Below, piece after piece: positions 1 through 7,744 of a stretch of DNA of 16,310 bases; the stretch's first letter is position 1; each line of letters begins with the position of its first letter. Below the pieces are notes generated by a model. It had not been told where the DNA came from, did not search any database, and saw only the letters and a program-made list of their open reading frames with translations. Location: assembly GCA_036554605.1 (NCBI GenBank), contig DATBMY010000368.1:1-16310 (forward strand). The letters run 5' to 3'. The translations under genes and the position numbers were made by a program. The stretch comes from DATBMY01 sp036554605 (GTDB lineage Bacteria > Acidobacteriota > Blastocatellia > UBA7656).

Positions 1-923
1 TCAATCCCTACACGGCCATCGTCATCAATGACGCTTCGGGCATAAGCGACGGGCACGTTGCCGGGCTCAAGGCATTTGTCGAGCGCGGAGGCGGGCTCAT
101 CATCGCCGCGGGCAAGCACACTGACGGAGGCGATTTCAACCACCTCTTCGCCGGGCTTGCGCCCGCCACGCTTGACGAAAAGATTCAACCGGGCGGGTAC
201 GCGCTGATGAGCCAGATCAAGACCGATCATCCGATATTCAGCCCGTTCAACCGCGGCGCGCGCCTCAATTCTACCCGCGTATACTCATACCACCGCGTAA
301 CGCCGCTTGAAGGTGCCTTGACGCTTGCCGCTCTCGACGACGGAAGCCCCGTGATAATCGAAGGGTCGGCGGGCCGGGGCAAGGTGCTGCTTATCGCGAC
401 CACGCTCGACACGGCGTGGAATGACCTCGCGCTGACGCCGATGTTTTTGCCGCTCGTGCGCCAGATGCTCGACTACATCGAAGGGAGCCAGGCGCGCTCG
501 TCCTACACGGTCGGCCAGATCTTCGAAGCGCCCGCCGACCCCGACGGGTCGCTCCCCGCGGTAGAGACGCCGCAGGGCAAACGGCTGGATGTGGCTCCCG
601 GAGCCAATTCCACGTCGCAAGCGGTTCAGGCGTTGGAGCCAGGTTTTTATCGGCTGCGGTACCGCGACCGCGATGGCTATGTCGCGGCCAATCTTGACCC
701 GTCGGAATCGGATTTGAAAAAGCTCGATGTCGAGCAGCTGGTGGCAAGCTTTACGCCAGGCGAAGACGGCGCGGTTAATCCAAAGCCCGCCGAGCGCGTT
801 ACGGCCGAGGAGATCGAAGCGCGGCAGCGGTTGTGGCTTCCGCTGATTTTGCTTGCGCTGGCGCTTTTCGTGACCGAAGCCGCGCTGGCAAGGCGGATAC
901 GTCTTGCGCGCCTTGTGGGGTGA
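1..923 (+). CDS. BatA-like membrane protein, C-terminal part (5' end outside window)
   Basis: This is an open frame from the window edge (first full codon at base 3) to TGA at 921-923, about 306 residues, with the N-terminus missing. The visible start reads as a Rossmann-like glutamine-amidotransferase-type fold: TAIVINDASG, then KAFVERGGGLIIAAG, and later the strand-like GKVLLIATTLD. This fold is commonly found in the C-terminal half of BatA/VWA-type proteins, whose N-terminus carries a double membrane helix and a von Willebrand domain. After a beta-rich middle (bases 500-720) a single hydrophobic helix (LWLPLILLALALFVTEAAL) near the end is followed by Arg-rich residues, as expected for a C-terminal anchor with a short cytoplasmic tail. 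A DUF4175-like gene follows 119 bases downstream, the usual neighbour in Acidobacteriota-type envelope operons. I infer a cell-envelope role; the substrate is unknown. The ATG at 207 is internal and not the start. Confidence 0.75.
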   Translation, partial: NPYTAIVINDASGISDGHVAGLKAFVERGGGLIIAAGKHTDGGDFNHLFAGLAPATLDEKIQPGGYALMSQIKTDHPIFSPFNRGARLNSTRVYSYHRVTPLEGALTLAALDDGSPVIIEGSAGRGKVLLIATTLDTAWNDLALTPMFLPLVRQMLDYIEGSQARSSYTVGQIFEAPADPDGSLPAVETPQGKRLDVAPGANSTSQAVQALEPGFYRLRYRDRDGYVAANLDPSESDLKKLDVEQLVASFTPGEDGAVNPKPAERVTAEEIEARQRLWLPLILLALALFVTEAALARRIRLARLVG

Positions 924-983
924 TAGTGAGGCGGGACGCTGGTGGTTGGCTCGCTCTTATGCCCGGAGCGATAAAATAATACG

Positions 984-1013
984 TTGGTGTGTAGCCCGAA
1001 TCGAGACTATACT
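984..1013 (+). promoter_or_regulatory. Candidate sigma-70-type promoter for the DUF4175-like gene
   Basis: TTGGTG (984-989) and TATACT (1008-1013) are separated by 18 bases, a fair match to -35/-10 consensus. Transcription would begin near 1020, a short distance before the GGGAGG ribosome binding site at 1029-1034 and the ATG at 1043. This lies in the 119-base gap after the BatA-like gene, so the large gene may have its own promoter besides read-through. It was read by eye and not tested. Confidence 0.35.
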
Positions 1014-1042
1014 CACGTAAATATCATCGGGAGGATGGCGGT

Positions 1043-4000
1043 ATGAGTCCTCGTTCAAGAAGCCTGAAAGAGCTGATCAAGCAGGTCCGCTCGCGCCTTC
1101 GCGCGCGGGCCGTGTTGCGGGGCGTTGCGATTACGCTTGCGTTGACGGCCCTGTCGCTTGTGGTCGTATCGCTTATCGCCGAGCGAGCCGCGAGCCGCCC
1201 GGGGCTGTTGCTGCTGCTGCGCTTCGCGCCGCTCGCGATGGCAATAGCCGCCGCCTCGCTTTTCATCTTCAGGCCGCTGCGCTCGAAGATCAGCGATTCG
1301 CAGGTCGCGCGGCTCATAGAGGAGAAATCGGCGCTCGAAGAGCGACTCGTGACCGCGGTCGAGTATAACGACAACCCGCGCGAAGCGTCGCCCGCCATCC
1401 TGGGTCGCCTCGAAGAGGACGCCGGGGCGCGCTGCTCGGCGCTCACCCCCGACAGCGTGGTCGACCCGCGCCGCTCTTATGCTTACGGCGGGGTGTCGGC
1501 TTTTGTGCTGCTCGCGTTGCTGGTGGCCGTGCTGATGGGGCCGGGCTCGATATCGGGCGGGCTTTCGGCGCTTTATGGCGGAGGCGACGGCGCGGTCCTC
1601 GCCAACTCCATGTTCATAAGCATCAACCCCGGCTCGGCGCGGGTGCCGCGCGGCTCGGACCAGAAGATAAAGGCTACGCTTTCAGGGTTCGACTCCGATG
1701 ACGCGCAGATCTTTATGCGCAGGATCGATTCCGAAAACTGGCAGGCGCAAGTCATGGAACCCGCAAAACGCGAAGAGGAGTTTCAACATGCCATCCTCAA
1801 CATACAGGACTCGCTGACCTATTACGTCGAAGCGCGAGGCATCCGCTCGCCGGAATTCACACTCGAAGTCGCGGACCTGCCTTTCGTAAAGCAGATCGAT
1901 CTTGTGCTGAACTTTCCAGCCTACACTCGTCTGGCTGATAAGAAGATCGAAGGCGGAGGCGAAGTGGCGGCGCTCAAGGGGACCACGGTTCAGGTCATAG
2001 CGCGCATGAGCGCGCCGGCCGACGCGGCCCGCATTGTTATGAACGACGGCACGAAGGTAGAGATGACGGCGCTTGGCGACGGCAGTTTTACCGGGCAGTT
2101 CCGGGTCAGCGCTAACGGCACGTATCGTATAGAGATGGTCGACTCCGAAGGGCGGCCTTATAACGGCTCGAATGAATATGACATAACCCTTCTTGAAGAC
2201 CGGCCGCCGACGGTAGTCATCGACAAGCCGGGCCGCGACGCGAAGGTGACGAGCATTCAGGAAGTATTTACGCAGGCGCGCGCGGAGGACGATTACGGGG
2301 TCGCGGCGCTTGAGCTTTTCTATTCGGTCAACGGCGGCGAGGAGCGGCGCTTGCAGTTGCAAGACCTGAAGCGGGACGCTCCGAACACGCTATCGGGCGG
2401 GCATACTTTTTTCCTCGAAGAACTCGGGCTTCAACCGGGCGATTTCATATCCTACTATGCGAAGGCCCGCGACAACGGCGGGAACGCCGAGGCTACCAGC
2501 GACATATACTTTATGGAGGTGCGCCCCTTTGACCGCTCTTTCAAGCAGGCGCAGCAGCAGGGAGGCGGGGGCGGAGAAGGCGAGCAGGATTCGACCGCGC
2601 TCTCGCGCCGCCAGCGCGACATCATCGCCGCGACTTTCCGCGTGCAGCGCGAGCAGGCGAATTACACACCGCAAGAGAGAGAAGAGAATTTCAGCGCGGT
2701 GACGCTCAGCCAGGAGAAGCTGAAGACGGATGCCGAAGCGCTTGCCGAGCGCATACGCCGCAGGCTCGGAGAGCAGCTTGGAGAGCAGACGCAGTTCAAA
2801 GACATGGTCGACTATATCACTCAGGCCACGAAAGAGATGAGTGAAGCGGTCAACCAGTTGAAGGCATCGAAGGCTAAAGAGGCGATGCCGCCCGAGCAGA
2901 AATCGCTACAGCAACTGCTGCGGGCCGAAGCGATCTTCCGCGAGGTGCAGGTGGCGCGCGGCCAGCAGCAGGGCGGCGGCCAGAGCCAGCAGAACGAGGA
3001 ACTGGCCGACCTGTTCGAGCTTCAGCTCGACAAGATGAAGAACCAGTACGAGACGGTTCAGCGCGAGCAGCAATCGGCCCAGAACCAGCAGGAGGATGAG
3101 ATTGCCCGCCGCTTGAAGGAGCTTGCGCAGCGCCAGCAGCAACAGCTCGAGCAGCGCATGCGGCGCGAGGCTCAGCAGCAGGGAGGAGGCGGCGGCGGGG
3201 GCGGCTCGCAACGTCAACAGCAGGAGATGATCGAAGAGACACGCAAGCTTGCCCGCGAGCTTGAGCGGTTGTCCAGGGAGCGACGTGATCCCAAACTGGC
3301 GGAAACGGCTCGCCAGATGCAGCAAGCGGCCGACGATATGCAAAGGGCGCAGGCGGCTTCCTCGCAGCAGAGCGGCCAGGAGTCGGCGGCGCAATCCGCG
3401 CGCGCGCTTGAGCGGCTCGAACAGGCCCAGCGCAGTCTTCAATCTTCGCAGCGCTCCGGCGGCCAGCAGAGCGTTCAGCGGCTGCGCCAGCAGGCCGAAG
3501 AAGCCTTGAAGAGACAGAACGAGATCGCGCGCGACGTCGACCAGTTAGCCCGCGCCGGGCAAAACGGGCAGGGGGCGAGCCAGGAGCGAAAAGAGCAGCT
3601 GCAGGAGCGCAAGGACGCGCTCGCCGAGCAGGTGTCGGGGCTCGAACGAGACATAGATCAGGCGGCGCGAGGAATGGGAGGCGAACGGCAGCAGGCCGCC
3701 GACAAGCTGCGCGAGGCGGCGGGCGCAATTCGCCGCAATCGCATACCCGACCGGATTCGCGCCAACAATCAACTGATAGAGAATGGCTGGATGGAGCAGG
3801 CGCGCGAGCGCGAGCGCATAGTCCAGTCGAATATGGAAGAGGTGCTGCGCAATCTGCAAGCTGCCGAAGGCGGAGCCTCAAGGCGAAGCGAAACCGAGAG
3901 CATGGAGGATGCGCTCAACCGCGCCCGCGAGCTTGCCGATAACCTCGAATCACTTCGCCGCCGGCTGGAATCTGGCAATCAACAAAACGGCCAGCAGGGA

Positions 4001-4813
4001 GAGTCCGGCCGTCAACAGCAGGGCCAGCAGCAGGGAGAGTCCGGCCAGCAGCAAGCCGGACAACAGCGGAATCAAGCGGGGCAACAGGCCCAAAACGGCT
4101 CCAGGAGCCAATCTCGCGCCGGTGGGCAGCAGAACAACCGCCAGCAACAGGGCCGTCAGCAGGGACAGCAGCGCGGCCAGCAGTCTCAGGGACAACAATC
4201 ACAAGGAGAGCAGAGTCAATCCGGCCAGCAGGGACAATCCGGCCAGCAACAAGGCGGCCAGCAAGCGGGGCAGCAAGCCGGCCAACAAAGCGGGCAGCAG
4301 TCGGGTCAGCAGGGGGGCCAGCAGGGGGGACAGCAGAGCGGTCAACAGGCCGGCCAGCAATCTCAGGGGCAGCAGGGCGGACAACGCGGCGGGCAGCAAA
4401 GCCAGCCGTCTATGCAATCGGCCGAGAACGCGCGAGCCGGGGGCGGGCCGCCTCGCGGCGGGGACCGGCAGCTTGAAAGCGAGCTGCGCGAGCGCATTGC
4501 CGAAGCCGAGCAGTTGCAGCGCATGCTTGGCGGCAACAGAGAGCTTGCCAGGGAACTGGCCGCGGCCGTTGAGCAGTTGCGCCGGTTGAGCAAGAACGCT
4601 TTTGGGGACCCGTCGCAGCTGGCGCTGCTCAAGAACGAGGTGATCGAGCCGCTGCGCCAGCTTGAGCTCGAGCTTGCGCGCAGGCTCCAGGCAAAGCTCG
4701 GGCAGGGCGGGGCGGGCAATTATGGACTGGCCGACGCGCCTGATCGTTACCGCAAGCTAATAGAGGAATACTACCGGCGATTGTCGGCCCGGTCGCCGGA
4801 ATCGAAGCCCTAG
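1043..4813 (+). CDS. DUF4175-like large membrane protein with Gln-rich tail
   Basis: The protein has 1256 residues. The ATG follows GGGAGG with an 8-base spacer. Two hydrophobic segments near residues 25-45 and 54-73 and a third near 150-170 anchor the N-terminus, which is the usual layout of DUF4175 proteins. Beta-sandwich-like domains follow (about 185-500), including PPTVVI near 388 and EDDYGV near 415, a conserved-looking pair in this family. From about 520 the chain becomes charged and helical (likely coiled coil), then increasingly Gln-rich, with a nearly pure Gly/Gln/Ser stretch at about 979-1120. A more ordinary C-terminal domain closes it (about 1140-1256, with DAPDRYRKLIEEYYRRL). 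DUF4175 proteins have no established function; the operon context suggests an envelope role. The Gln-rich part reads without stops and keeps frame, so it is a genuine part of the protein. Confidence 0.85.
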   Translation: MSPRSRSLKELIKQVRSRLRARAVLRGVAITLALTALSLVVVSLIAERAASRPGLLLLLRFAPLAMAIAAASLFIFRPLRSKISDSQVARLIEEKSALEERLVTAVEYNDNPREASPAILGRLEEDAGARCSALTPDSVVDPRRSYAYGGVSAFVLLALLVAVLMGPGSISGGLSALYGGGDGAVLANSMFISINPGSARVPRGSDQKIKATLSGFDSDDAQIFMRRIDSENWQAQVMEPAKREEEFQHAILNIQDSLTYYVEARGIRSPEFTLEVADLPFVKQIDLVLNFPAYTRLADKKIEGGGEVAALKGTTVQVIARMSAPADAARIVMNDGTKVEMTALGDGSFTGQFRVSANGTYRIEMVDSEGRPYNGSNEYDITLLEDRPPTVVIDKPGRDAKVTSIQEVFTQARAEDDYGVAALELFYSVNGGEERRLQLQDLKRDAPNTLSGGHTFFLEELGLQPGDFISYYAKARDNGGNAEATSDIYFMEVRPFDRSFKQAQQQGGGGGEGEQDSTALSRRQRDIIAATFRVQREQANYTPQEREENFSAVTLSQEKLKTDAEALAERIRRRLGEQLGEQTQFKDMVDYITQATKEMSEAVNQLKASKAKEAMPPEQKSLQQLLRAEAIFREVQVARGQQQGGGQSQQNEELADLFELQLDKMKNQYETVQREQQSAQNQQEDEIARRLKELAQRQQQQLEQRMRREAQQQGGGGGGGGSQRQQQEMIEETRKLARELERLSRERRDPKLAETARQMQQAADDMQRAQAASSQQSGQESAAQSARALERLEQAQRSLQSSQRSGGQQSVQRLRQQAEEALKRQNEIARDVDQLARAGQNGQGASQERKEQLQERKDALAEQVSGLERDIDQAARGMGGERQQAADKLREAAGAIRRNRIPDRIRANNQLIENGWMEQARERERIVQSNMEEVLRNLQAAEGGASRRSETESMEDALNRARELADNLESLRRRLESGNQQNGQQGESGRQQQGQQQGESGQQQAGQQRNQAGQQAQNGSRSQSRAGGQQNNRQQQGRQQGQQRGQQSQGQQSQGEQSQSGQQGQSGQQQGGQQAGQQAGQQSGQQSGQQGGQQGGQQSGQQAGQQSQGQQGGQRGGQQSQPSMQSAENARAGGGPPRGGDRQLESELRERIAEAEQLQRMLGGNRELARELAAAVEQLRRLSKNAFGDPSQLALLKNEVIEPLRQLELELARRLQAKLGQGGAGNYGLADAPDRYRKLIEEYYRRLSARSPESKP
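3977..4404 (+). repeat. Coding low-complexity repeat (GQQ/SGQQ units)
   Basis: Within the DUF4175-like gene, short units reading GGCCAGCAG or close variants (Gly-Gln-Gln, often with Ser, Gly or Ala between) recur for over 400 bases. Gln is written with both CAG and CAA, and Gly with GGC, GGG and GGA. The array is therefore old or under protein-level selection rather than a fresh exact duplication. Such arrays can still change length by slippage. The encoded segment is probably disordered and lies between the coiled-coil part and the C-terminal domain. Confidence 0.75.
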
Positions 4814-4837
4814 GAGATGCAGGCTGTTTGATGGGGT

Positions 4838-4915
4838 TTGACCACGAAGGCAAAAAGGGCGCAAAGATGCACGGAGTTTTATGATCTTTGTGACGCTTTG
4901 TGCTTTCGTGGTCAA
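4838..4915. repeat. 78-bp imperfect inverted repeat (intergenic palindromic element)
   Basis: The left arm is 4838-4868 and the right arm 4884-4915, with a 15-base loop. The arms share TTGACCACGAA at the outer ends and CAAAGAT at the inner ends, with a few mismatches and one length difference between. The AT-leaning, AAAG-rich composition differs from the GC-rich coding sequence around it. Motifs of the CACGAAGG..CACAAAG type occur as scattered palindromic repeats in many environmental bacterial genomes (general knowledge). It lies 24 bases after the DUF4175-like stop and 27 before the next start. It could fold in RNA and act in 3'-end processing or partial termination, but there is no T-run after it. 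Confidence 0.7.
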
Positions 4916-4942
4916 TCTGATTATTACCGTGAGGATTGGTGC

Positions 4943-6079
4943 ATGAAGAATATCCACTATTCATTAAAGCGTTTGATGATCGCAAACCTGCTGGTCGCGC
5001 TTATGCTCGGCGCGGCGGTCGCCGCCCAGCCGGGCTCGTCGAAAAACCATAAGGCTTTTGCCGCTCTCTCGGCCCGGCTATCGGAGACGGGCGGCTATTT
5101 CGATTCCGACAATCTTATTTCTAATGAGACATCTTACCAGCACGTGCTAGGAAAGATTCGGGAAAACCAGGTACAGGGCGGAGTCTATATTGGCGTAGGC
5201 CCCGATCAGAACTTCACCTATATAGCCAGGATTCGGCCGCGAGTGGCTATCATAACCGACATAAGGCGGGACAATCTCCTGCAGCACCTTCTCTTTAAAT
5301 CGCTGTTCGATCGCGCGCGCAACCGCGTCGAATACCTATGCCTCTTTTTCGGCAAGCCGTTCCCGAAGACCCGCGGGTGGGAATCGCGCGGCGTTAGAGA
5401 GATTGTCGAATACATCGACAACACTGCGTCGGACTCGAAGCTCTTTGATAAGACGCAAAAGATGCTGCTGCAGGATATACAGAAGTTCGGCATAATGCTT
5501 TCGGAAACGGACCTCGAAACCGTCGGGCGAATCCACCGCGCTTTTTATAGCGCCGGGCTGGAGATACGCTATTCGAGCTATCACCGCCCGCCGAGATCAA
5601 TATACCCGACATATCGCGATCTTTTGCTTGAGCGGGATCTCGACGGGAACCTGTCGAACTATTTCAACTCGGAAGACGATTTCCAGTTTCTGAAAAAGAT
5701 GCAGGCCGAGGACCGCATCGTTCCAGTAGTCTGCGACCTGTCGGGCCCGAAGGCGCTCAAGGCGGTTGGCCAGTACCTGACCGAGATCAAAGAGAAGGTA
5801 TCTGCGCTTTACGTATCGAACGTCGAGTTTTACCTTGTACGGCAAGGCACGTTCGACCGCTTCGTCGAAAACCTCAAGTCGCTCCCGATTGACAACCGCA
5901 GCATGATCATTCGCAGCTACTTCAACTACTATCCGTCGTCGTCGCACCCGCAGGCTATAGGCGATCATTTCAGCACGCAGCTGCTACAGCGTATCGAAGA
6001 CCTGTTGAGACTCTGTTCGTCGGGCGAATGTGAAAACTACACCGACATCGTGACGAAAAGCTCGATCCTGCTCAAGTGA
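4943..6079 (+). CDS. Secreted conserved protein with methyltransferase-like motif order (LIC_10091-like)
   Basis: The protein has 378 residues. I chose the ATG at 4943 because GAGG (4931-4934) precedes it by 8 bases and because it begins a clear signal peptide: positive MKNIHYSLKR, a hydrophobic core, then AAVAAQ, with cleavage near residue 30. An open frame continues upstream to 4838 but only through the inverted repeat. In the mature part VYIGVGPDQNF (81-91) followed by AIITDIRRDN, with Asp106 at the strand end, resembles motif I and the acidic motif II of SAM-dependent methyltransferases. YVSNVEFYL (290-298) is another conserved-looking motif. I recall this set from uncharacterised proteins labelled LIC_10091-like in Acidobacteriota and Leptospira; that name is from memory. 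A methyltransferase fold outside the cytoplasm would be unusual, so the activity is unknown. The FRG-domain gene starts 24 bases later. Confidence 0.8.
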   Translation: MKNIHYSLKRLMIANLLVALMLGAAVAAQPGSSKNHKAFAALSARLSETGGYFDSDNLISNETSYQHVLGKIRENQVQGGVYIGVGPDQNFTYIARIRPRVAIITDIRRDNLLQHLLFKSLFDRARNRVEYLCLFFGKPFPKTRGWESRGVREIVEYIDNTASDSKLFDKTQKMLLQDIQKFGIMLSETDLETVGRIHRAFYSAGLEIRYSSYHRPPRSIYPTYRDLLLERDLDGNLSNYFNSEDDFQFLKKMQAEDRIVPVVCDLSGPKALKAVGQYLTEIKEKVSALYVSNVEFYLVRQGTFDRFVENLKSLPIDNRSMIIRSYFNYYPSSSHPQAIGDHFSTQLLQRIEDLLRLCSSGECENYTDIVTKSSILLK

Positions 6080-6103
6080 AGCTGTCAGAGGTCGAGGGGC
6101 GCG

Positions 6104-6892
6104 GTGGAAGATATACGCATATCGAGCTGGAGCGATCTGTACGAGCAGCTATATGAAGGCTCGTGGAAGGAGAGGCTCGGCCGCCACCGGTCGAACTTTG
6201 TCTTTCGCGGGCTGTCGAACTCAACCTTCAACCTCGGGACTAGCCTGAACCGGCTGGCCGGCACCTCGGAATACCTCGAAGGCCATCTGCTGCGCAATTT
6301 TCGAAAGTATGCCCGGCGCGACGCGGTGCCGGACGATTCCGTCTGGAACTGGCTCGCGCTGGCGCAGCATCACGGATTGCCGACGCGGCTACTCGATTTT
6401 ACTTATTCGCCGCTCGTAGCGGCACACTTCGCCACGGTCAACCTCGCCACCTACGATCAGGACGCGGCCATCTGGTGTGTCGATTTCGTAAAGACCAACC
6501 AGCTGCTCCCCGAAAAACTTCGAGCGATCTTGCGCGAGGAAGGCTCTGACGCCTTCACGGTAGAGATGTTGAGCTGCGTCGCGGGCACTCTTGCCGAATT
6601 CGACCGCCTCTGGGACGAAGATTTTGTCCTATTCCTCGAGCCGCCATCGCTCGACGACAGAATAGTCAACCAGTTCGCGCTCTTTTCGATGATGTCGAGC
6701 CAGACGGCGAGACTCGATCACTGGCTTGAGCAAAACCCCGAGCTTTATCGCCGCATAATAATTCCCGCCGAGCTGAAGTGGGAGATACGCGATAAGCTCG
6801 ACCAGGCCAATATAACCGAGCGCGTGCTGCTGCCGGGGCTCGACGGCCTAACGAGCTGGCTCAAGCGTTATTACACCCCGAAGAACAGGTAG
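6104..6892 (+). CDS. FRG-domain protein
   Basis: The protein has 262 residues with a GTG start; GAGGGG (6094-6099) lies just upstream, a short 4-base spacer. The name-giving motif FRG is at residues 34-36 (FVFRGLSN). The other FRG-domain (PF08867) hallmarks follow: LAQHHGLPTRLLDF (His89-His90, Thr94-Arg95, Asp98), then SPLVAAHFA, and later a conserved-looking NQFALFSMM. There is no signal peptide or membrane helix, so it is cytoplasmic. The biochemical function of the domain is not established to my knowledge; FRG proteins often occur in accessory regions. It is packed between the secreted protein (24-base gap) and a small zinc-ribbon gene (22-base gap), which suggests co-transcription. Confidence 0.88.
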   Translation: MEDIRISSWSDLYEQLYEGSWKERLGRHRSNFVFRGLSNSTFNLGTSLNRLAGTSEYLEGHLLRNFRKYARRDAVPDDSVWNWLALAQHHGLPTRLLDFTYSPLVAAHFATVNLATYDQDAAIWCVDFVKTNQLLPEKLRAILREEGSDAFTVEMLSCVAGTLAEFDRLWDEDFVLFLEPPSLDDRIVNQFALFSMMSSQTARLDHWLEQNPELYRRIIIPAELKWEIRDKLDQANITERVLLPGLDGLTSWLKRYYTPKNR

Positions 6893-6914
6893 AATGCTTG
6901 CCCGGAGATCTCTT

Positions 6915-7112
6915 ATGCAAAGCGCTTATGATCACAAAGTCAGCGGCGAAGTTATAAAGATGATTTACGGAGAGTTGCCCGCGGTCCGCTGGACCTGCGG
7001 CAAGTGCGGCGAGGACGCCTGCACTATATTCTTCGACGCCGCCGAAGCAGAGAAAGTCATCGAGTGTGAAAACTGCGGCGCTTCGAACCTTGTATTAAAG
7101 GCCCCGGATTAG
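6915..7112 (+). CDS. Small zinc-ribbon protein
   Basis: The protein has 65 residues. The ATG at 6915 is preferred because CCGGAG (6902-6907) precedes it by 7 bases. An in-frame ATG at 6894 would add seven residues and has no visible ribosome binding site. Two Cys pairs, CGKC (28-31) and CENC (51-54), plus Cys36, make a rubredoxin-like or zinc-ribbon knuckle pair. Between them a short strand (ACTIFFD) and a helix (AAEAEKVIE) fit a treble-clef or ribbon fold. No enzymatic domain is present. It is likely a nucleic-acid- or protein-binding accessory factor of the FRG gene just upstream, although this pairing is inferred only from spacing. Confidence 0.65.
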   Translation: MQSAYDHKVSGEVIKMIYGELPAVRWTCGKCGEDACTIFFDAAEAEKVIECENCGASNLVLKAPD

Positions 7113-7130
7113 TGCTTTCCAGGAGAGTCG

Positions 7131-7183
7131 AGAGTTCAAGCTTTAGCTTGCCCGCATGTCGCGCACGCAGAGGCGTGAACTCT
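7131..7183. repeat. Structured intergenic repeat with outer stem and two inner hairpins
   Basis: AGAGTTCA (7131-7138) pairs exactly with TGAACTCT (7176-7183). Inside lie two further hairpins: CAAGCT-TT-AGCTTG (7137-7150, sharing two bases with the outer stem) and CACGC-AGAG-GCGTG (7164-7177, likewise overlapping the outer stem). The two inner hairpins compete with the ends of the outer stem, so the shape is either one long arm or two short ones. It resembles dispersed palindromic elements of the GTTCAAGCTTTAGCTTG type. It sits between the zinc-ribbon gene and the next gene and may stabilise or end the upstream transcript. Confidence 0.55.
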
Positions 7184-7259
7184 GAAAATCTATCTTACTG
7201 ACCATTAGCCAACAGTATCCTGCAAAGTCGCATCAAAGGCCATGATGAAAGGAAGAGTG

Positions 7260-7739
7260 ATGAATAAGCGGGCGATCAAGCTTTTGTGCGCGCTCACCGT
7301 TATGGTCACGCTCGGCCACGCAGCGTTTGCGCTGCCGCGCGAAGACCCGCCAGGCAAGACCGTGATAAAAGATAAGAGGGCCAGGGCGATGCTGCTCGGC
7401 CGCCACCGGTTCTCGCTACAGTGGATCAGCTGGGACTATTTCGGCAGCGCGAACGTGGTCGAAAAGAACGGGACGCTCTTCATAAAGGGCGAGCAGCGCG
7501 GCCGCAAGACGGACGAGTACGTTACGATCGACGGCCGCATCGCGGAAGTCAGCGCGAAAGAGTTTACGTTCATCGGCCGTATAGTCACAAAAGTCGACAT
7601 CAACAATAACGGCAAGCCATGCGTTCGCGAAGGCGCTATGACATTTCACATAACGCGCAATCGCCGCTACTGGCGGCTGAAAGAGATGGATAACCCGTGC
7701 GAGCAGATAGTCGACTACGTCGACATCTTCTTCCGCTAA
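7260..7739 (+). CDS. Secreted conserved protein of unknown function
   Basis: The protein has 159 residues. The ATG at 7260 follows GGAAGAG (7251-7257); in-frame ATGs at 7242 and 7245 would add up to six residues but have no better ribosome binding site. The N-terminus MNKRAIKLLCALTVMV... ending AAFA-LP is a signal peptide with a likely cut after residue 24. The mature part is beta-rich with many basic residues. Motifs that look conserved are LQWISWDYFG, IKGEQRGR, KEFTFIG, CVREGAMTFHIT, YWRLKEMDNPC and the C-terminal DYVDIFF. Two Cys may form a disulfide. I know the look of this protein from uncharacterised bacterial proteins but no function. Its stop is 5 bases from the start of the L,D-transpeptidase gene, so the two are probably translated together, which suggests an envelope role. 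Confidence 0.75.
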   Translation: MNKRAIKLLCALTVMVTLGHAAFALPREDPPGKTVIKDKRARAMLLGRHRFSLQWISWDYFGSANVVEKNGTLFIKGEQRGRKTDEYVTIDGRIAEVSAKEFTFIGRIVTKVDINNNGKPCVREGAMTFHITRNRRYWRLKEMDNPCEQIVDYVDIFFR

Positions 7740-7744
7740 TCATT

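Noticed and set aside
3977..4404. Repeat array as a possible CRISPR
   Set aside because: Units are short, irregular and in-frame coding for Gly-Gln-Gln, without spacers of constant length.
3909..4589. A 226-codon open frame in another plus frame, and several Leu-rich minus-strand frames over the Gln-rich region
   Set aside because: They are shadows of CAG/CAA repeats (CTG/TTG on the other strand gives Leu). The main frame is continuous and ends in a family-like domain.
4838..4942. Upstream extension of the secreted protein to the ATG at 4838
   Set aside because: The extension reads through the inverted repeat and would bury the signal peptide; the ATG at 4943 has a proper ribosome site.
7131..7183. 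A tRNA-like cloverleaf
   Set aside because: It is too short, has only two inner hairpins and lacks anticodon and T-loop geometry.
7697..7744. Upstream start for the L,D-transpeptidase
   Set aside because: It would overlap the preceding gene and place polar residues before the signal segment; the ATG at 7745 fits coupling.
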